A DNA stretch of 64,000 bases from Thiotrichaceae bacterium UBA4486. Its GTDB lineage: Bacteria; Pseudomonadota; Gammaproteobacteria; Eutrophobiales; Eutrophobiaceae. Within the stretch, counting starts at the first letter, position 1; the number at the start of each line of letters is the position of its first letter. This document shows, one piece after another, positions 43,734 to 53,434 of the stretch. The DNA lies in assembly GCA_002389045.1 (NCBI GenBank), contig DGNS01000009.1, positions 480,462 through 544,461 of the forward strand, read 5' to 3'. Made by a program: the position numbers and the translations under genes. The notes under the pieces are model-generated. The model did not search any database and had not been told where the DNA came from. It saw only the letters and a list, made by a program, of their open reading frames with translations.

Positions 43734-44765
43734 ATGAGCAGGGAAAAATCCATCAGTGTCGCCCTGCAGGGCGGCGGTTCTCACGGCGCCTTTACCTATG
43801 GTGTTCTTTCGCGACTTGCCGAAGATCCGCGGTTGCGGATAGATGCTATCAGCGGCACCAGTTCCGGAGCGGTCAATGGCTGCCTGCTTTGCGACGGTCT
43901 GTCAGGTGGTAATGACGGCGCGCGGGCTGTCGAACGGATGGATGCATTCTGGGATGACCTCGGTAAAACCTTTAACCGCATTTTCAAGCCCTGTTACGAC
44001 ATTTCCGATTCGCCACTACTGAACATAGATCGCGGCTCACTTAATCTCGATATGTTCCTGCAGTTGACCCGGTATTTCGCACCTTACGTCTTCAACCCGG
44101 CGGATCTGAACCCCCTGCGCCAGTTACTGGAAAAACACATCGATTTCGGACGGCTGATCCGCAATGAAAGCCCGCACTGTTTTGTCGCCGCAACCAGCGT
44201 GCAAACCGGCAAGCTCAGGATCTTCAGACGCCAGGAGCTCAGCGTTGATCACATTCTGGCATCGGCCTGCCTCCCGTCACTACACCATGCCGTTAAAATC
44301 GATAACGAGAATTTCTGGGACGGCGGCTTTGCCGGCAACCCGCCGGTGTTTCCACTGATATTCGAGGGCGATGCCACCGACATCATTATTGTCATTGTCC
44401 ATCCGCTGCAGCGCGAGGAACTGCCGGGAACTGTAGAAACGATCCGGGCGCGATTCAGCGAAATTGCATTCAGCGCCAGTTTTCTCAGGGAAATGCGCGC
44501 CATTGCTTTTTCCAGGCGTTACATCCGGGAAAACTGGCGGCCCATGGGCGCACTGGAAAAACGCTTGAGCAAACTGCGCATTCACGTCATTCATGGTGAT
44601 GAATACATTGCTAAACTGTCACCGCAAAGCCGTTACGAGGCCTCACCGGAGATGATCACATGTCTGCGCGCGGTGGGTTACGAATCAGCGGACAGGTGGC
44701 TGGAGGAAAACTACAGGCATCTCGGTATCAGCAGCAGTATTGATCTGGAATCCATGTTTGAGTGA
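43734..44765 (+). CDS. Patatin-like phospholipase
   Basis: The protein is 343 residues from ATG 43734, chosen because GGGAG lies just before it; frames upstream of that lack similarity. Patatin features are the oxyanion loop ALQGGGSHGAFTYGVL, the serine motif SGTSSGAVNG (GxSxG) and the catalytic Asp in DGGFAGNPPVFP. It is probably a cytosolic or membrane-associated lipid acyl hydrolase. The 3' neighbour is the convergent EF-hand gene with 24 bases between. Confidence 0.9.
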   Translation: MSREKSISVALQGGGSHGAFTYGVLSRLAEDPRLRIDAISGTSSGAVNGCLLCDGLSGGNDGARAVERMDAFWDDLGKTFNRIFKPCYDISDSPLLNIDRGSLNLDMFLQLTRYFAPYVFNPADLNPLRQLLEKHIDFGRLIRNESPHCFVAATSVQTGKLRIFRRQELSVDHILASACLPSLHHAVKIDNENFWDGGFAGNPPVFPLIFEGDATDIIIVIVHPLQREELPGTVETIRARFSEIAFSASFLREMRAIAFSRRYIRENWRPMGALEKRLSKLRIHVIHGDEYIAKLSPQSRYEASPEMITCLRAVGYESADRWLEENYRHLGISSSIDLESMFE

Positions 44766-44789
44766 GTACACCGTACCGCGTTGATCAGC

Positions 44790-44993
44790 TCAGCGGGACT
44801 GCCACCATTGCCGGAATTCGGCGAAGCTGATCATGCCCGTACGATTGGTGTCAATCTCCTCGAACAGTGCCAGTTTGGCTTTCAGGTCCAGACCCTGCTG
44901 CAACTCATCGATCATCTGCTGGAATTCATGCCACTCGATGGTGTCATTATCGTTCTTGTCAAACTGATGGAATACGTCCTCTAGTTCACTCAT
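44790..44993 (-). CDS. Two-EF-hand protein
   Basis: The 67-residue protein consists of two EF-hands. Loop 1, DKNDNDTIEWHEF, and loop 2, DTNRTGMISFAEF, each have the Asp at position 1, Asn/Asp at 3 and 5, and Glu at 12. The helices between are amphipathic. It has no signal peptide, so it is a cytosolic calcium binder, calmodulin-like in size (half). It is convergent with the patatin gene. Function unknown; bacterial single-domain calmodulins are rare but known. Confidence 0.85.
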   Translation of the reverse strand: MSELEDVFHQFDKNDNDTIEWHEFQQMIDELQQGLDLKAKLALFEEIDTNRTGMISFAEFRQWWQSR

Positions 44994-45258
44994 GATCAGC
45001 GTCTCACCTGATGTTGTCCTGTATATTGCCGTTGATTAAAACATGTAAATCATGACAGTGAAAGACGGCGTTTACCCGCCGGTGTAAATCAAGTCCGGAA
45101 AACCGGGGTTCCGGAAATGCAGAACAGGTATATCATTCGCAAGCAACGGCCGGGGCAGGTTATCCTTACCGACGGGTTTGACATCATTGATCACCACTAT
45201 GGATAAGCGTCGTATCAAAACTCTTCAACAACACCCGGGATCCTTCCCTTGCAGGCGC

Positions 45259-46065
45259 ATGAGCAGCCACGTCCCGTTTTGCCGCCTGTTGTTCGCGCTG
45301 TTGCTGATCACGCTCGATGCGGGCCTTGCGGTCCATGCCCGCGCTACAACCACGGATGCGCCCCTGGTGGCCGCCGCCTCGGATTTGCAGTTTGCGCTGC
45401 CCCGAATCGTGGCGGCATTTACGGCCGAAACCGGGTTGTCGGTGAGAGTCAGCTATGGATCGTCGGGAAATTTCGCCCGCCAGATCCGCCAGGGCGCACC
45501 GTTTGAGATGTATCTCTCGGCCGACGAACGCTACGTGCTTGACCTTGCCCGTGACGGTTTCACCCGCGACCGTGGCGCACTCTACGCGCTGGGGCGCATC
45601 GTCATCATGGCGCCGTTCGGCTCGCCCCTGGAAGTGGATGAACAACTTGATGGTCTGGCGGCCGGGCTGGCGGCTGATAGCATCACACATTTCGCCATAG
45701 CCAACCCCGAACATGCACCCTACGGACAACGCGCGCGCGAAGCCTTGCAGCACCGGCGTCTCTGGTCCGCCATCCATTCGCGCCTGGTGCTCGGAGAGAA
45801 TGTCAGCCAGGCCGCGCAATTTGCCCTCTCAGGCAATACCCAGGGCGGGATTATTGCCTACTCGCTGGCACTGGCACCGTCACTGGCGCAACGTGGCAAG
45901 CATGCCCTGATCCCGCAGGACTGGCACCAGCCGCTGCGGCAACGAATGGTCTTGCTGCCGAATGCCGGTCCCGTTACTGAACGCTTTTATGAATTCCTTC
46001 GCCAACCGGCCGCGCGGGCGCTGTTCCATCAGTACGGCTTCGACCTGCCCGACGGGACGGAATAA
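45259..46065 (+). CDS. modA: Molybdate-binding periplasmic protein ModA
   Basis: From ATG 45259 (MSSHVPFCRLLFALLLITLD) the product is 268 residues and begins with a signal peptide; earlier in-frame starts (45178, 45199) would add residues before it. The substrate-site motifs are AAASDLQFALPRIVAAF, SYGSSGNFARQIRQGAPFEM and YLSADERYVLDL, typical of ModA/WtpA-type oxyanion binders. It captures molybdate for the ModBC permease encoded next. Molybdate uptake fits the molybdopterin enzyme at 9-11 kb. Confidence 0.9.
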   Translation: MSSHVPFCRLLFALLLITLDAGLAVHARATTTDAPLVAAASDLQFALPRIVAAFTAETGLSVRVSYGSSGNFARQIRQGAPFEMYLSADERYVLDLARDGFTRDRGALYALGRIVIMAPFGSPLEVDEQLDGLAAGLAADSITHFAIANPEHAPYGQRAREALQHRRLWSAIHSRLVLGENVSQAAQFALSGNTQGGIIAYSLALAPSLAQRGKHALIPQDWHQPLRQRMVLLPNAGPVTERFYEFLRQPAARALFHQYGFDLPDGTE

Positions 46066-46076
46066 AGGACGGCAAG

Positions 46077-46745
46077 ATGGACTGGACCGCCCTCTGGCTT
46101 TCACTCCGCCTGGCAGCGCTGACCATTCTCATCCTGCTGCCGGTGGGCATACTGGCCGGCCGCTGGCTCGCCTGTCATGACTTTCGCGGTAAGGGTGTGG
46201 CAGAGGCGCTGGTCGCCCTGCCACTGGTGCTGCCGCCGACCGTGTTCGGTTACTATCTGCTGGTGATTCTCGGTGCGACCTCGCCGATCGGGCACTGGTG
46301 GCAGACCACCTTCGGTCAGCCGCTGGTGTTTACCTTTACCGGCCTGTTACTGGCGTCGATTATTTTTAACCTGCCGTTTGCCATTCAACCCATTCAGCGC
46401 GCCTTCGAGGCCATCCCCGCCGATGTCCGCGAGGCAGCCGCATGCTGCGGCATGGCGCCCTGGCAGGCCTTACTCAAGGTGGAACTGCCGCTCGCCTGGC
46501 CGGGGATCCTCACCGCCATGGTGCTCTCCTTCGCCCATACGCTGGGCGAATTCGGCATCGTCCTCATGGTTGGCGGTTCGATCCCGGGCGAAACCCGGAC
46601 TATCGCCATTGCCATTTATGATCGCGTGCAGGCGTTCGACAATGCCGCCGCCAGTCAGATGTCGGCATTCCTGCTGGCTATTTCGCTGGTCACCATCGCC
46701 CTGACTTTTGCCTTCTCGCGGCGCATTGGCCGGCGTCTCGGATGA
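46077..46745 (+). CDS. modB: Molybdate ABC permease ModB
   Basis: The 222-residue membrane protein has five to six helices and the ABC-permease EAA-type loop EAAACCGMAPWQALLKVELP. LVALPLVLPPTVFGYYLLV is the family start. It begins 11 bases after modA and overlaps modC by ATGA (46742), so modABC is one operon. Confidence 0.92.
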   Translation: MDWTALWLSLRLAALTILILLPVGILAGRWLACHDFRGKGVAEALVALPLVLPPTVFGYYLLVILGATSPIGHWWQTTFGQPLVFTFTGLLLASIIFNLPFAIQPIQRAFEAIPADVREAAACCGMAPWQALLKVELPLAWPGILTAMVLSFAHTLGEFGIVLMVGGSIPGETRTIAIAIYDRVQAFDNAAASQMSAFLLAISLVTIALTFAFSRRIGRRLG

Positions 46746-47869
46746 GCACCATGTCCGGTCTCCGGGTTAACCTGGCACAGGCGGAACCGATTGCGCTGGC
46801 GGCCACGTTCGAATGCGCCGAGGGTGAACTGCATGCGTTGGTCGGTCCCTCGGGCAGCGGTAAATCCACTGTATTGCGGGCCATCGCCGGCACCTATTCG
46901 GCACGCTCCGGCCGTGTCCGTGTCAACGGGGAAGTCTGGCTGGACACGGCGGCGGGCATTTGCCTGCCGCCGCACCGTCGTGCCGTCGGTATGGTGTTCC
47001 AGAGTTACGCGCTGTTTCCGCATATGACCGCGCTCGGCAACGTGATGGCCGCCATGGGCCACATCCCGGCGTCATTGCGTGAATCACGCGGCCGCGAATT
47101 GCTGGAACTCGTGCATTTGTCCGGTCTGGAACATCGCCGCCCTGCCGCGCTGTCCGGCGGCCAGCAACAACGCGTGGCCGTCGCCCGCGCCCTGGCGCGT
47201 GAGCCACGTGTGCTGTTACTCGACGAGCCCTTCGCCGCGGTCGATAAATCAACCCGGCAACGGCTGTACCGGGAAATCGCCGAACTGCGACGCCTGCTGA
47301 ATATGCCGGTGGTTCTGGTCACGCATGATCTCGACGAGGCCACCATGCTCGCCGACCGCATGACCGTCCTGCACCAGGGCCGCTCTCTGCAATGCGGCTC
47401 CCCCGAGGAAATCACCCGCCATCCTGCCTCGGCCGAGGTTGCACACCTGGTCGATGTTCGCAACGTCTTCAGGGGGTGTATCAGCAGTGACGATCCGCAA
47501 CATAACCGGCTGACCATCGACTGGAACGGATGCCCGATTGTTGCCGGGACTAAAGCGGGCCTACGCAGCGGAGACGGCATCACCTGGGCCATCCCCGATG
47601 GCTTCATTGTGCTGCACCGCCGCGATCGCCCCTCCCGCGGCGAACATGAAAATCCGGTGAGAGGACACATCGAAAGTCTGATTGTGATCGGTCAAACCGC
47701 GCACCTGACGCTCAGGCCCGCACACGAACCGGCATTACCGATCCACTTTTCGGTGCCGCTGCACGTGGCGCGGCGTAACCGTATTGAAGAAACCGCCGAA
47801 GTCACGGTTTCGCTTCTGGCCGAAGGTATCCATATCATGGCCGATACCGCGACGGCGGGGGCTGAATAA
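46742..47869 (+). CDS. modC: Molybdate ABC transporter ATPase ModC
   Basis: The 375-residue protein has Walker A GPSGSGKST, signature LSGGQQQRVAVARAL, Walker B VLLLDEPFAAVD and switch LVTHDLDEA. A C-terminal TOBE/Mop domain (about 270-375) with a DVRNVFRGCI entry is typical of ModC. It energises molybdate uptake with ModAB. The ATG start overlaps modB by 4 bases, and the next gene (hemN) is separated by a regulatory region. Confidence 0.92.
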   Translation: MSTMSGLRVNLAQAEPIALAATFECAEGELHALVGPSGSGKSTVLRAIAGTYSARSGRVRVNGEVWLDTAAGICLPPHRRAVGMVFQSYALFPHMTALGNVMAAMGHIPASLRESRGRELLELVHLSGLEHRRPAALSGGQQQRVAVARALAREPRVLLLDEPFAAVDKSTRQRLYREIAELRRLLNMPVVLVTHDLDEATMLADRMTVLHQGRSLQCGSPEEITRHPASAEVAHLVDVRNVFRGCISSDDPQHNRLTIDWNGCPIVAGTKAGLRSGDGITWAIPDGFIVLHRRDRPSRGEHENPVRGHIESLIVIGQTAHLTLRPAHEPALPIHFSVPLHVARRNRIEETAEVTVSLLAEGIHIMADTATAGAE

Positions 47870-47918
47870 CCGCTTCACCGCCGTAATTGTTCACACAGGA
47901 TCGCTGATTCCGTTTTTT

Positions 47919-47932
47919 CTGATCCAGATCAA
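47919..47932 (+). promoter_or_regulatory. FNR/Anr-type box upstream of hemN
   Basis: CTGATCCAGATCAA matches the FNR consensus TTGATNNNNATCAA with one mismatch. A TTTAAT at 47955-47960 fits a -10 element, placing a start near 47967, about 41 bases from the box centre. This is the class II activation geometry. It supports anaerobic or microaerobic control of hemN, which is common in gammaproteobacteria. Confidence 0.7.
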
Positions 47933-47988
47933 ACTGCCTGTCCGCCGGATATTGTTTAATTACAATGTATTTCCACTGTACAGTTGTG

Positions 47989-49377
47989 ATGGAACAATCC
48001 GTAATTTTTGACCAGAAACTGCTTGATCGCTACGATCGGCCAGGACCGCGTTACACATCGTATCCCTCGGCCGTACAATTCCACGATCTGGACGAAGACC
48101 TCTACCGCAAGGTAGTCCGGGAATCCAATGGCGATCCGATCCCGAGCCCATTGTCACTGTATCTGCACGTTCCGTTCTGCAATACGGTCTGTTACTACTG
48201 CGGATGCAACAAGGTCATTACGGCCAACCGGCAGCGCGCGATCCCGTACCTGGAAAACCTGCAGCGGGAAATCCGGCTGCAGGGCAGTCTGTTTGATCCT
48301 GATCGCCAGGTCGAGCAGTTGCACTTCGGCGGCGGCACGCCCACCTACCTGTCCAATGAGCAGCTCAGCGAATTAATGGATGTAATAGCGGAGAACTTCA
48401 ACCTGCACGAAGACGATCTCGGTGAGTATTCCATCGAGATTGATCCGCGCAGCGTTGACGAGCACACCATACACCTGTTGCGGCTGCTCGGATTCAATCG
48501 CATCAGTTTCGGCGTGCAGGACTTTGATCCCGATGTACAAAAAGCAGTCAACCGCATTCAGTCTTTTGAACAGAGCCGTGATGTGATCAACGCCGCCCGC
48601 GCCGCGGAGTTCCTGTCCATCAATATCGATCTCATTTACGGCCTGCCGTTGCAAACCACGGCATCGTTCGCCAGAACCCTCGAGCGGGTCATCGAGCTCG
48701 ACCCGGATCGCATCGCTATCTACAACTATGCCCACCTGCCGCACCTGTTCAAATCGCAAAAACAGATCAATGCCGATGATCTGCCGCCTCCGCAGGAGAA
48801 GCTGAACATACTGCAACTGGCCATTCATGAATTAACCGGGGCGGGTTATATATATATCGGCATGGACCATTTTGCCAAACCGGATAACGAACTGGCTGTT
48901 GCCCAGCGCAACGGTGAGCTGTATCGTAATTTCCAGGGCTATTCCACCCACGCCCGCTGCGACGTGGTGGGTCTGGGCGTAACCGCCATCGGCAAAGTGG
49001 CGAATATATACTGCCAGAACAGGAAAACGCTGGATGAATATGCCGCGGAAATCAGGCAAGATCACATCCCGGTATTCCGTGGTTTTACCCTCGATTACGA
49101 CGATCAACTGCGTTCCGATGTGATCAGCCAGTTGATCTGCAATTTTGACCTGTCCATGTCGATGCTCGAAGACATCTACCGCATCGATTTCAAGTCCTAT
49201 TTCTCCGAGGAAATCACCTCGCTGAAACAAATGCAGAACGACGGCCTGGTGGAAATACAGGAAGACCGCATCCGCGTGCTGCCGGCCGGCCGGTTGCTGA
49301 TCCGCAATATATGCACGGTTTTTGACCGCTATTTGCATGGCAAGGAAAATCCCGGCAATTTTTCCAAATTAATCTAG
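47989..49377 (+). CDS. hemN: Oxygen-independent coproporphyrinogen III oxidase HemN
   Basis: The 462-residue radical SAM enzyme converts coproporphyrinogen III to protoporphyrinogen IX without O2. The cluster motif is PFCNTVCYYCGCNKVI (CxxxCxxC), then GGGTPTYLSNEQL, IDPRSVDEHTIHLLRLLGFN and the C-terminal HemN domain (FRGFTLDYDDQLRSDVISQL). Start ATG 47989 is preferred over ATG 47965 because the FNR-linked start point is predicted near 47967. It is monocistronic, downstream of modC. Confidence 0.94.
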   Translation: MEQSVIFDQKLLDRYDRPGPRYTSYPSAVQFHDLDEDLYRKVVRESNGDPIPSPLSLYLHVPFCNTVCYYCGCNKVITANRQRAIPYLENLQREIRLQGSLFDPDRQVEQLHFGGGTPTYLSNEQLSELMDVIAENFNLHEDDLGEYSIEIDPRSVDEHTIHLLRLLGFNRISFGVQDFDPDVQKAVNRIQSFEQSRDVINAARAAEFLSINIDLIYGLPLQTTASFARTLERVIELDPDRIAIYNYAHLPHLFKSQKQINADDLPPPQEKLNILQLAIHELTGAGYIYIGMDHFAKPDNELAVAQRNGELYRNFQGYSTHARCDVVGLGVTAIGKVANIYCQNRKTLDEYAAEIRQDHIPVFRGFTLDYDDQLRSDVISQLICNFDLSMSMLEDIYRIDFKSYFSEEITSLKQMQNDGLVEIQEDRIRVLPAGRLLIRNICTVFDRYLHGKENPGNFSKLI

Positions 49378-49592
49378 CCCGCATTTCTCACCAGCGCTCG
49401 TCACCAGGGCGTCAAGGCGCCGGCGTGGCGGGTCGCACGACTGAAGGACGCTGAGCGGGCGGCGATAGATCTGCTCGGGCATCATCGACAGGTTGGGGTA
49501 CGGCGACAATGGCAGGGGCTTCGCCCGGGATGGCAAAGAAATTTCTCCATGATGATAGAGTCGTCAGATCCGGACCCGATATGTACAGCGGT

Positions 49593-50153
49593 TCATTCCC
49601 CGGAATGCTCGACAAAAATCAGATCATCAACCGGGAAACCCAACTCACGCGCCTGCATCACCAGGTCCTCGACTATGGATGCGTCAAGGCGCGGCTTACG
49701 CGCCAGTATCCACAGGTAGGAACGATCCGGACCTGAGACCAGCGAGTACTGATAGTCCGATTTATCCAGGGCAATGATATTGTAACCGCCGTAGAACGGT
49801 CCGAAAAAAGACACCTTCAATTGTCCGACATCAGGGCTTTTAACAAAATACGCCCGCCCTTCCGCCTCTTCCCAGGCGCCGCTTTTCGCATCATAACCCC
49901 GGTTGATTACCCGTACACCGCCATCGTCCCGGAGGCTGTATTCGGCAGTGATCCGGGTAAGGCCGCGCTCGAAGGAATGGTCCAGCCGGGCAATTTCATA
50001 CCACTTACCCAGATATCGATCCAGTTCGAACCCGGTCACTGGCTGCACGCCCTCGGGTATGTCTGTGCATGCCGTCGCCAGCAGCAGTGCTGATATTGCA
50101 CCAATGACACCCCTGCAGTTCGTCACCCGACCCTGTCCCCTGTAGTGAATCAT
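49593..50153 (-). CDS. blc: Lipocalin (Blc-like) lipoprotein
   Basis: The 186-residue protein has a lipobox region LLLATACT (Cys near residue 29) and the lipocalin start GKWYEIARLDHSFERGL, with the GxW motif, then YSLVSGPDRSYLWILARKP. It is probably an outer-membrane lipoprotein that binds lysophospholipids or fatty acids, by analogy to E. coli Blc. The start could be a later in-frame codon, as the leader is long. It runs in tandem with the VOC gene. Confidence 0.9.
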   Translation of the reverse strand: MIHYRGQGRVTNCRGVIGAISALLLATACTDIPEGVQPVTGFELDRYLGKWYEIARLDHSFERGLTRITAEYSLRDDGGVRVINRGYDAKSGAWEEAEGRAYFVKSPDVGQLKVSFFGPFYGGYNIIALDKSDYQYSLVSGPDRSYLWILARKPRLDASIVEDLVMQARELGFPVDDLIFVEHSGE

Positions 50154-50159
50154 GCGCTA

Positions 50160-50453
50160 TTACGGTTTCTTGATGATTTCCACCGTATTGCCGTAGGGGT
50201 CGCGAATATACACTGATCGCGTGCCATCGCGATGTTCGGTCAATCGACCGAAGTTTTCCGCAGATGCATTTTCGACAGCGAAATGGGGTGGATGCTGTTC
50301 GGGTATGACCAGCGCCAGGGAGACATTCGCGAATTCAAGCAATGCCCAGGAGTCATCCTCATAGGATACTTTCGTATCGAAGTTGTCACAGTACCAGTGT
50401 ACGGCGGAATGGATGTTATCAACCTGAATGGCAACGTGATGTATTTTATCCAT
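50160..50453 (-). CDS. VOC (glyoxalase-fold) superfamily protein
   Basis: The protein is 97 residues from the ATG at 50453, chosen because GGAGAAC precedes it and the fold starts with MDKIHHVAIQVDNIHSAVHW. The glyoxalase/bleomycin-resistance fold is seen as the N-terminal strand-helix and the C-terminal VYIRDPYGNTVEIIKK. The metal-site His (HHVAI) and Glu (VEI) are kept. Function of this subfamily unknown. Confidence 0.85.
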   Translation of the reverse strand: MDKIHHVAIQVDNIHSAVHWYCDNFDTKVSYEDDSWALLEFANVSLALVIPEQHPPHFAVENASAENFGRLTEHRDGTRSVYIRDPYGNTVEIIKKP

Positions 50454-50658
50454 GATATCAGTTCTCCAGTCGGGGAAGCTCTGACCTGGACAGAGTTCCC
50501 TGGTGTATGTTTCCACCGGGCGGCCGGCATACCCCGGCACAGTACACCCGGGGTTGTGATCGACTTTTTTCGATCATACCCTTGCAAACCTGTACATGCA
50601 TAGTCGCAATACGGTCGGCGACAAATAAACTCAGGACCGATAAAGGTATAATAGTCGA

Positions 50659-52224
50659 ATGATAACGACTCCGGCGACCGGGCGGCTGACTCATCTGGTT
50701 TCAGCTCTGCAAAACCCCGCTGTTTTTTCCCATCCAACAGAACGCTTCGAGGTGGTTGAGACGCATATCTCCATACTTCTGCTCACCGGGCCCTGTGTCT
50801 ACAAGTTTCTGAAACCCCTGGATCTCGGCTTCCTGGATTTTACCTCGCTGCAGCAACGCAGACACTTTTGTGAGGAAGCCCTGCGCCTGAACAGCCGTCA
50901 CGCAGCCGAAATTTACCAGGATGTCATCGCCATTACCGGTGATATCCATAGTCCGGAGATCAACGGCGAGGGCGAGGTACTCGAATACGCATTGAGAATG
51001 CGCCAGTTCGATCGCAACCGGGAGCTCGACAAACTGGCTGCAAAGGGCGAACTCACCCCGGCCATCATCGACAGACTGGCAACAGCCATCGCCGGCTTTC
51101 ACGAAAAAGCAGATTCACGAACCGGCAGCGATATACAGTGCGTCATTGATCCGGTGAGGCAAAACCTGGATCACCTGGAAAAAGCGCTGGCCGGTGATCC
51201 TGTTTACCATGACCGGATCATGCAATTACAGCAGTGGTCATACTCCGAATATGAACGCCTGCAATCCACATTCGAGTCACGCATGGCAGAAGGCTTTGTT
51301 CGCGAATGCCATGGTGATATGCACCTGGGTAATATCGTACTGCTGGATAGCGAGCCGGTGTTATTTGACTGTATCGATTTTTCCGAGCAGCTGCGCTGGA
51401 TCGATGTCATCAATGATCTTGCCTTCCTGATCATGGATTTACATGAACATGAGGTTGTCCATCACGCCCGCCGTTTGCTCAATCGTTATCTCGAGATCAG
51501 CGGTGATTACACCGGACTCGGAGTATTACGTTTCTACCTGGTCTACCGTGCCCTGGTTCGGGCCAAGATCGCGGCTATCCGCCAGGATCAGCATGATGAT
51601 GATGCCAGTATGGATGAGTGTCACCACTACACCGATCTGGCGGGAACATTCATTGAACCCGTACATCCCGTGCTGTTCATCACCTGCGGCCTGTCCGGCT
51701 CCGGCAAAACCCGCATCGGCGGGATGTTACTGGAATATAACGGTGCTGTACGCGTACGTTCGGATGTCGAACGCAAACGCCTGCGTGGCCTGACTGCCGG
51801 GGAAAGTTCGCATTCGTCGCTCGGCGCGGACATGTATTCCGCGGACATGTCCCGCCGCACCTATTCACGACTGGCAGAGCTGGCGCGAACAGTGATCGAT
51901 GCAGGCTACAGCGCGATCGTCGATGCGACCTTTCTGGACGAGGCCCGGCGTCAGACTTTCATGCAACTGGCCGGTGAGTGTAATGTGCCCTTTGTAATTC
52001 TTTATTGTCACGCCGGCGAAGCCACGCTCAGGCAGCGTATACTGCAACGCGCCGCGGCAGGCGGCGATGCGTCCGAAGCCGACATCAAGGTGCTGGAATA
52101 CCAGCTTCAACATCAGCAACCGTTGTCGGAAAATGAAAAAAACCGTTGCCTGTGGATTGACACCGAACAACCGCTGGACCCGAAGATCCTGATGCATGAC
52201 ATCCGCTCACTGACGGATCCGTAG
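50659..52224 (+). CDS. Fusion of aminoglycoside phosphotransferase-like domain and P-loop kinase
   Basis: The 521-residue protein has an APH/ChoK-like domain at about 20-315, with the catalytic loop ECHGDMHLGNIVLLD and FDCIDFSEQLRWIDV, and a P-loop (Walker A CGLSGSGKTRIG, about 345-356) kinase-like domain to the end. Such AAA-family ATPase/APH fusions are common in gammaproteobacteria, and their substrate is not known. The catalytic Asp of the APH loop is present, so the kinase part may be active; antibiotic resistance is not implied. Confidence 0.85.
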   Translation: MITTPATGRLTHLVSALQNPAVFSHPTERFEVVETHISILLLTGPCVYKFLKPLDLGFLDFTSLQQRRHFCEEALRLNSRHAAEIYQDVIAITGDIHSPEINGEGEVLEYALRMRQFDRNRELDKLAAKGELTPAIIDRLATAIAGFHEKADSRTGSDIQCVIDPVRQNLDHLEKALAGDPVYHDRIMQLQQWSYSEYERLQSTFESRMAEGFVRECHGDMHLGNIVLLDSEPVLFDCIDFSEQLRWIDVINDLAFLIMDLHEHEVVHHARRLLNRYLEISGDYTGLGVLRFYLVYRALVRAKIAAIRQDQHDDDASMDECHHYTDLAGTFIEPVHPVLFITCGLSGSGKTRIGGMLLEYNGAVRVRSDVERKRLRGLTAGESSHSSLGADMYSADMSRRTYSRLAELARTVIDAGYSAIVDATFLDEARRQTFMQLAGECNVPFVILYCHAGEATLRQRILQRAAAGGDASEADIKVLEYQLQHQQPLSENEKNRCLWIDTEQPLDPKILMHDIRSLTDP

Positions 52225-52248
52225 TGACTGTTACCGCGGTGGATAACG

Positions 52249-53388
52249 TCAGATCAGCACATCCGGAAAAACGATCAGGATAATACCCAGTAACAGAATC
52301 ACGCAGCCACTGACAAGCTTCAGAATGCGACCGGCCCGTTCCTGCATCCGGGTACGATTCAGCGTGTAGACGGCAATACTGACCATCAGGGCATCATCAA
52401 ATATATAGGCCAGGTTGTACAACAGCAGGTAGGCGTAATAGCTTACGGCCGGGAAATCATGTGCTGTAAGTATATGCGTATACACCGCGGGCAGACCGGC
52501 GGTGCATAACAACTCGATCATGTTCACCAGTACGGCCAGTATGATCACGGCCACCAGGCTCATGAAAAGATTGCGGGCATAAATCACATCACGCATGCGG
52601 GCGTACAGTCCCGGTTTTGCCGATTGCGGAATACTCAGGGACAGGCCGCGGCCGAAGGCAATGTAGTCCTTGATATGTATGACACCGATCAACAATGCCA
52701 CGATGCCCACAACCAGTTGCATCAGGCGCGAGAAACCCATGATCAGAAACAGGTTGAGCCAGGCCGCCATGAAAGCGAAATACACCACGCCGCTGACCAG
52801 CACAAAGGTGCCGGCCACGATAATGATACGGCTGCGGCTTTTCATGTTTACGAGCAGGGTTAACAGAAACAATAACACCCACATGGCGCACGGATTGAAG
52901 CCATCGACCAGGCCGATGACGATAGTAAAGAACGTCAACCCGTAGTCATCGACATCAATACGTCCAAACAGGGGTAATTCAACACCCTGTTGCGCGGACG
53001 CGGTCTCAGGCGGTGATGCCGACAGGCCCAGCGCTGTTTTGATTTCATCACCCGTGGTACGGGCATTATCGAAGCCGAGAATAAACCGGTCGCACATCAC
53101 AATGAGCGGCACTCCGGGCTGTTCTATGCCGAACCGGTTAATTCTGTCGATAAAACGCGGTTGCCCGGTGTTCTCGTCGAAAACATCCAGTGAAATGATA
53201 CTGATGCCGGAGTGATCACGTTGCAGTTGTTCCAGAAAGCGGGCGGCGCGATCGCAATGCGGGCATCCCGTGCGGTAGAAATACTCAACCGTTGTGCAAC
53301 GGGCGACAGGTTCAGCGGCCGCACCGGCGTCTGCCCGAGCTGACAGGCTGACCAGCAGGGTAATACATATCCCGATGACAATGTTCAA
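52249..53388 (-). CDS. Thioredoxin-fold domain fused to DsbD/CcdA-like membrane domain
   Basis: A 379-residue form starts at TTG 53388, giving a signal peptide (NIVIGICITLLVSLSARA) at once. An ATG at 53502 would add 38 residues in front and overlap the upstream gene by 68 bases. The periplasmic thioredoxin-like domain has the redox motif TGCPHCDRA (CPHC), followed by a membrane domain with GLVDGFNPCAMWVLL, the NPC motif of DsbD/CcdA thiol transporters, and about six helices. It probably moves reducing power across the membrane. The neighbouring DUF3365 haem protein could be a client. Confidence 0.82.
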   Translation of the reverse strand: MNIVIGICITLLVSLSARADAGAAAEPVARCTTVEYFYRTGCPHCDRAARFLEQLQRDHSGISIISLDVFDENTGQPRFIDRINRFGIEQPGVPLIVMCDRFILGFDNARTTGDEIKTALGLSASPPETASAQQGVELPLFGRIDVDDYGLTFFTIVIGLVDGFNPCAMWVLLFLLTLLVNMKSRSRIIIVAGTFVLVSGVVYFAFMAAWLNLFLIMGFSRLMQLVVGIVALLIGVIHIKDYIAFGRGLSLSIPQSAKPGLYARMRDVIYARNLFMSLVAVIILAVLVNMIELLCTAGLPAVYTHILTAHDFPAVSYYAYLLLYNLAYIFDDALMVSIAVYTLNRTRMQERAGRILKLVSGCVILLLGIILIVFPDVLI

Positions 53389-53434
53389 ACCGGAAAATCC
53401 GGCAAAGCGGGACAACCAGGCAAAACGGGGATTC

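Noticed and set aside
45094..45115. TCCGGAA/TTCCGGA hairpin upstream of modA as a ModE operator or terminator.
   Set aside because: It does not match the known ModE site and has no T tract.
49378..49592. Open frame after hemN resembling a transposase or other gene fragment.
   Set aside because: No start signal and no recognisable family in any frame.
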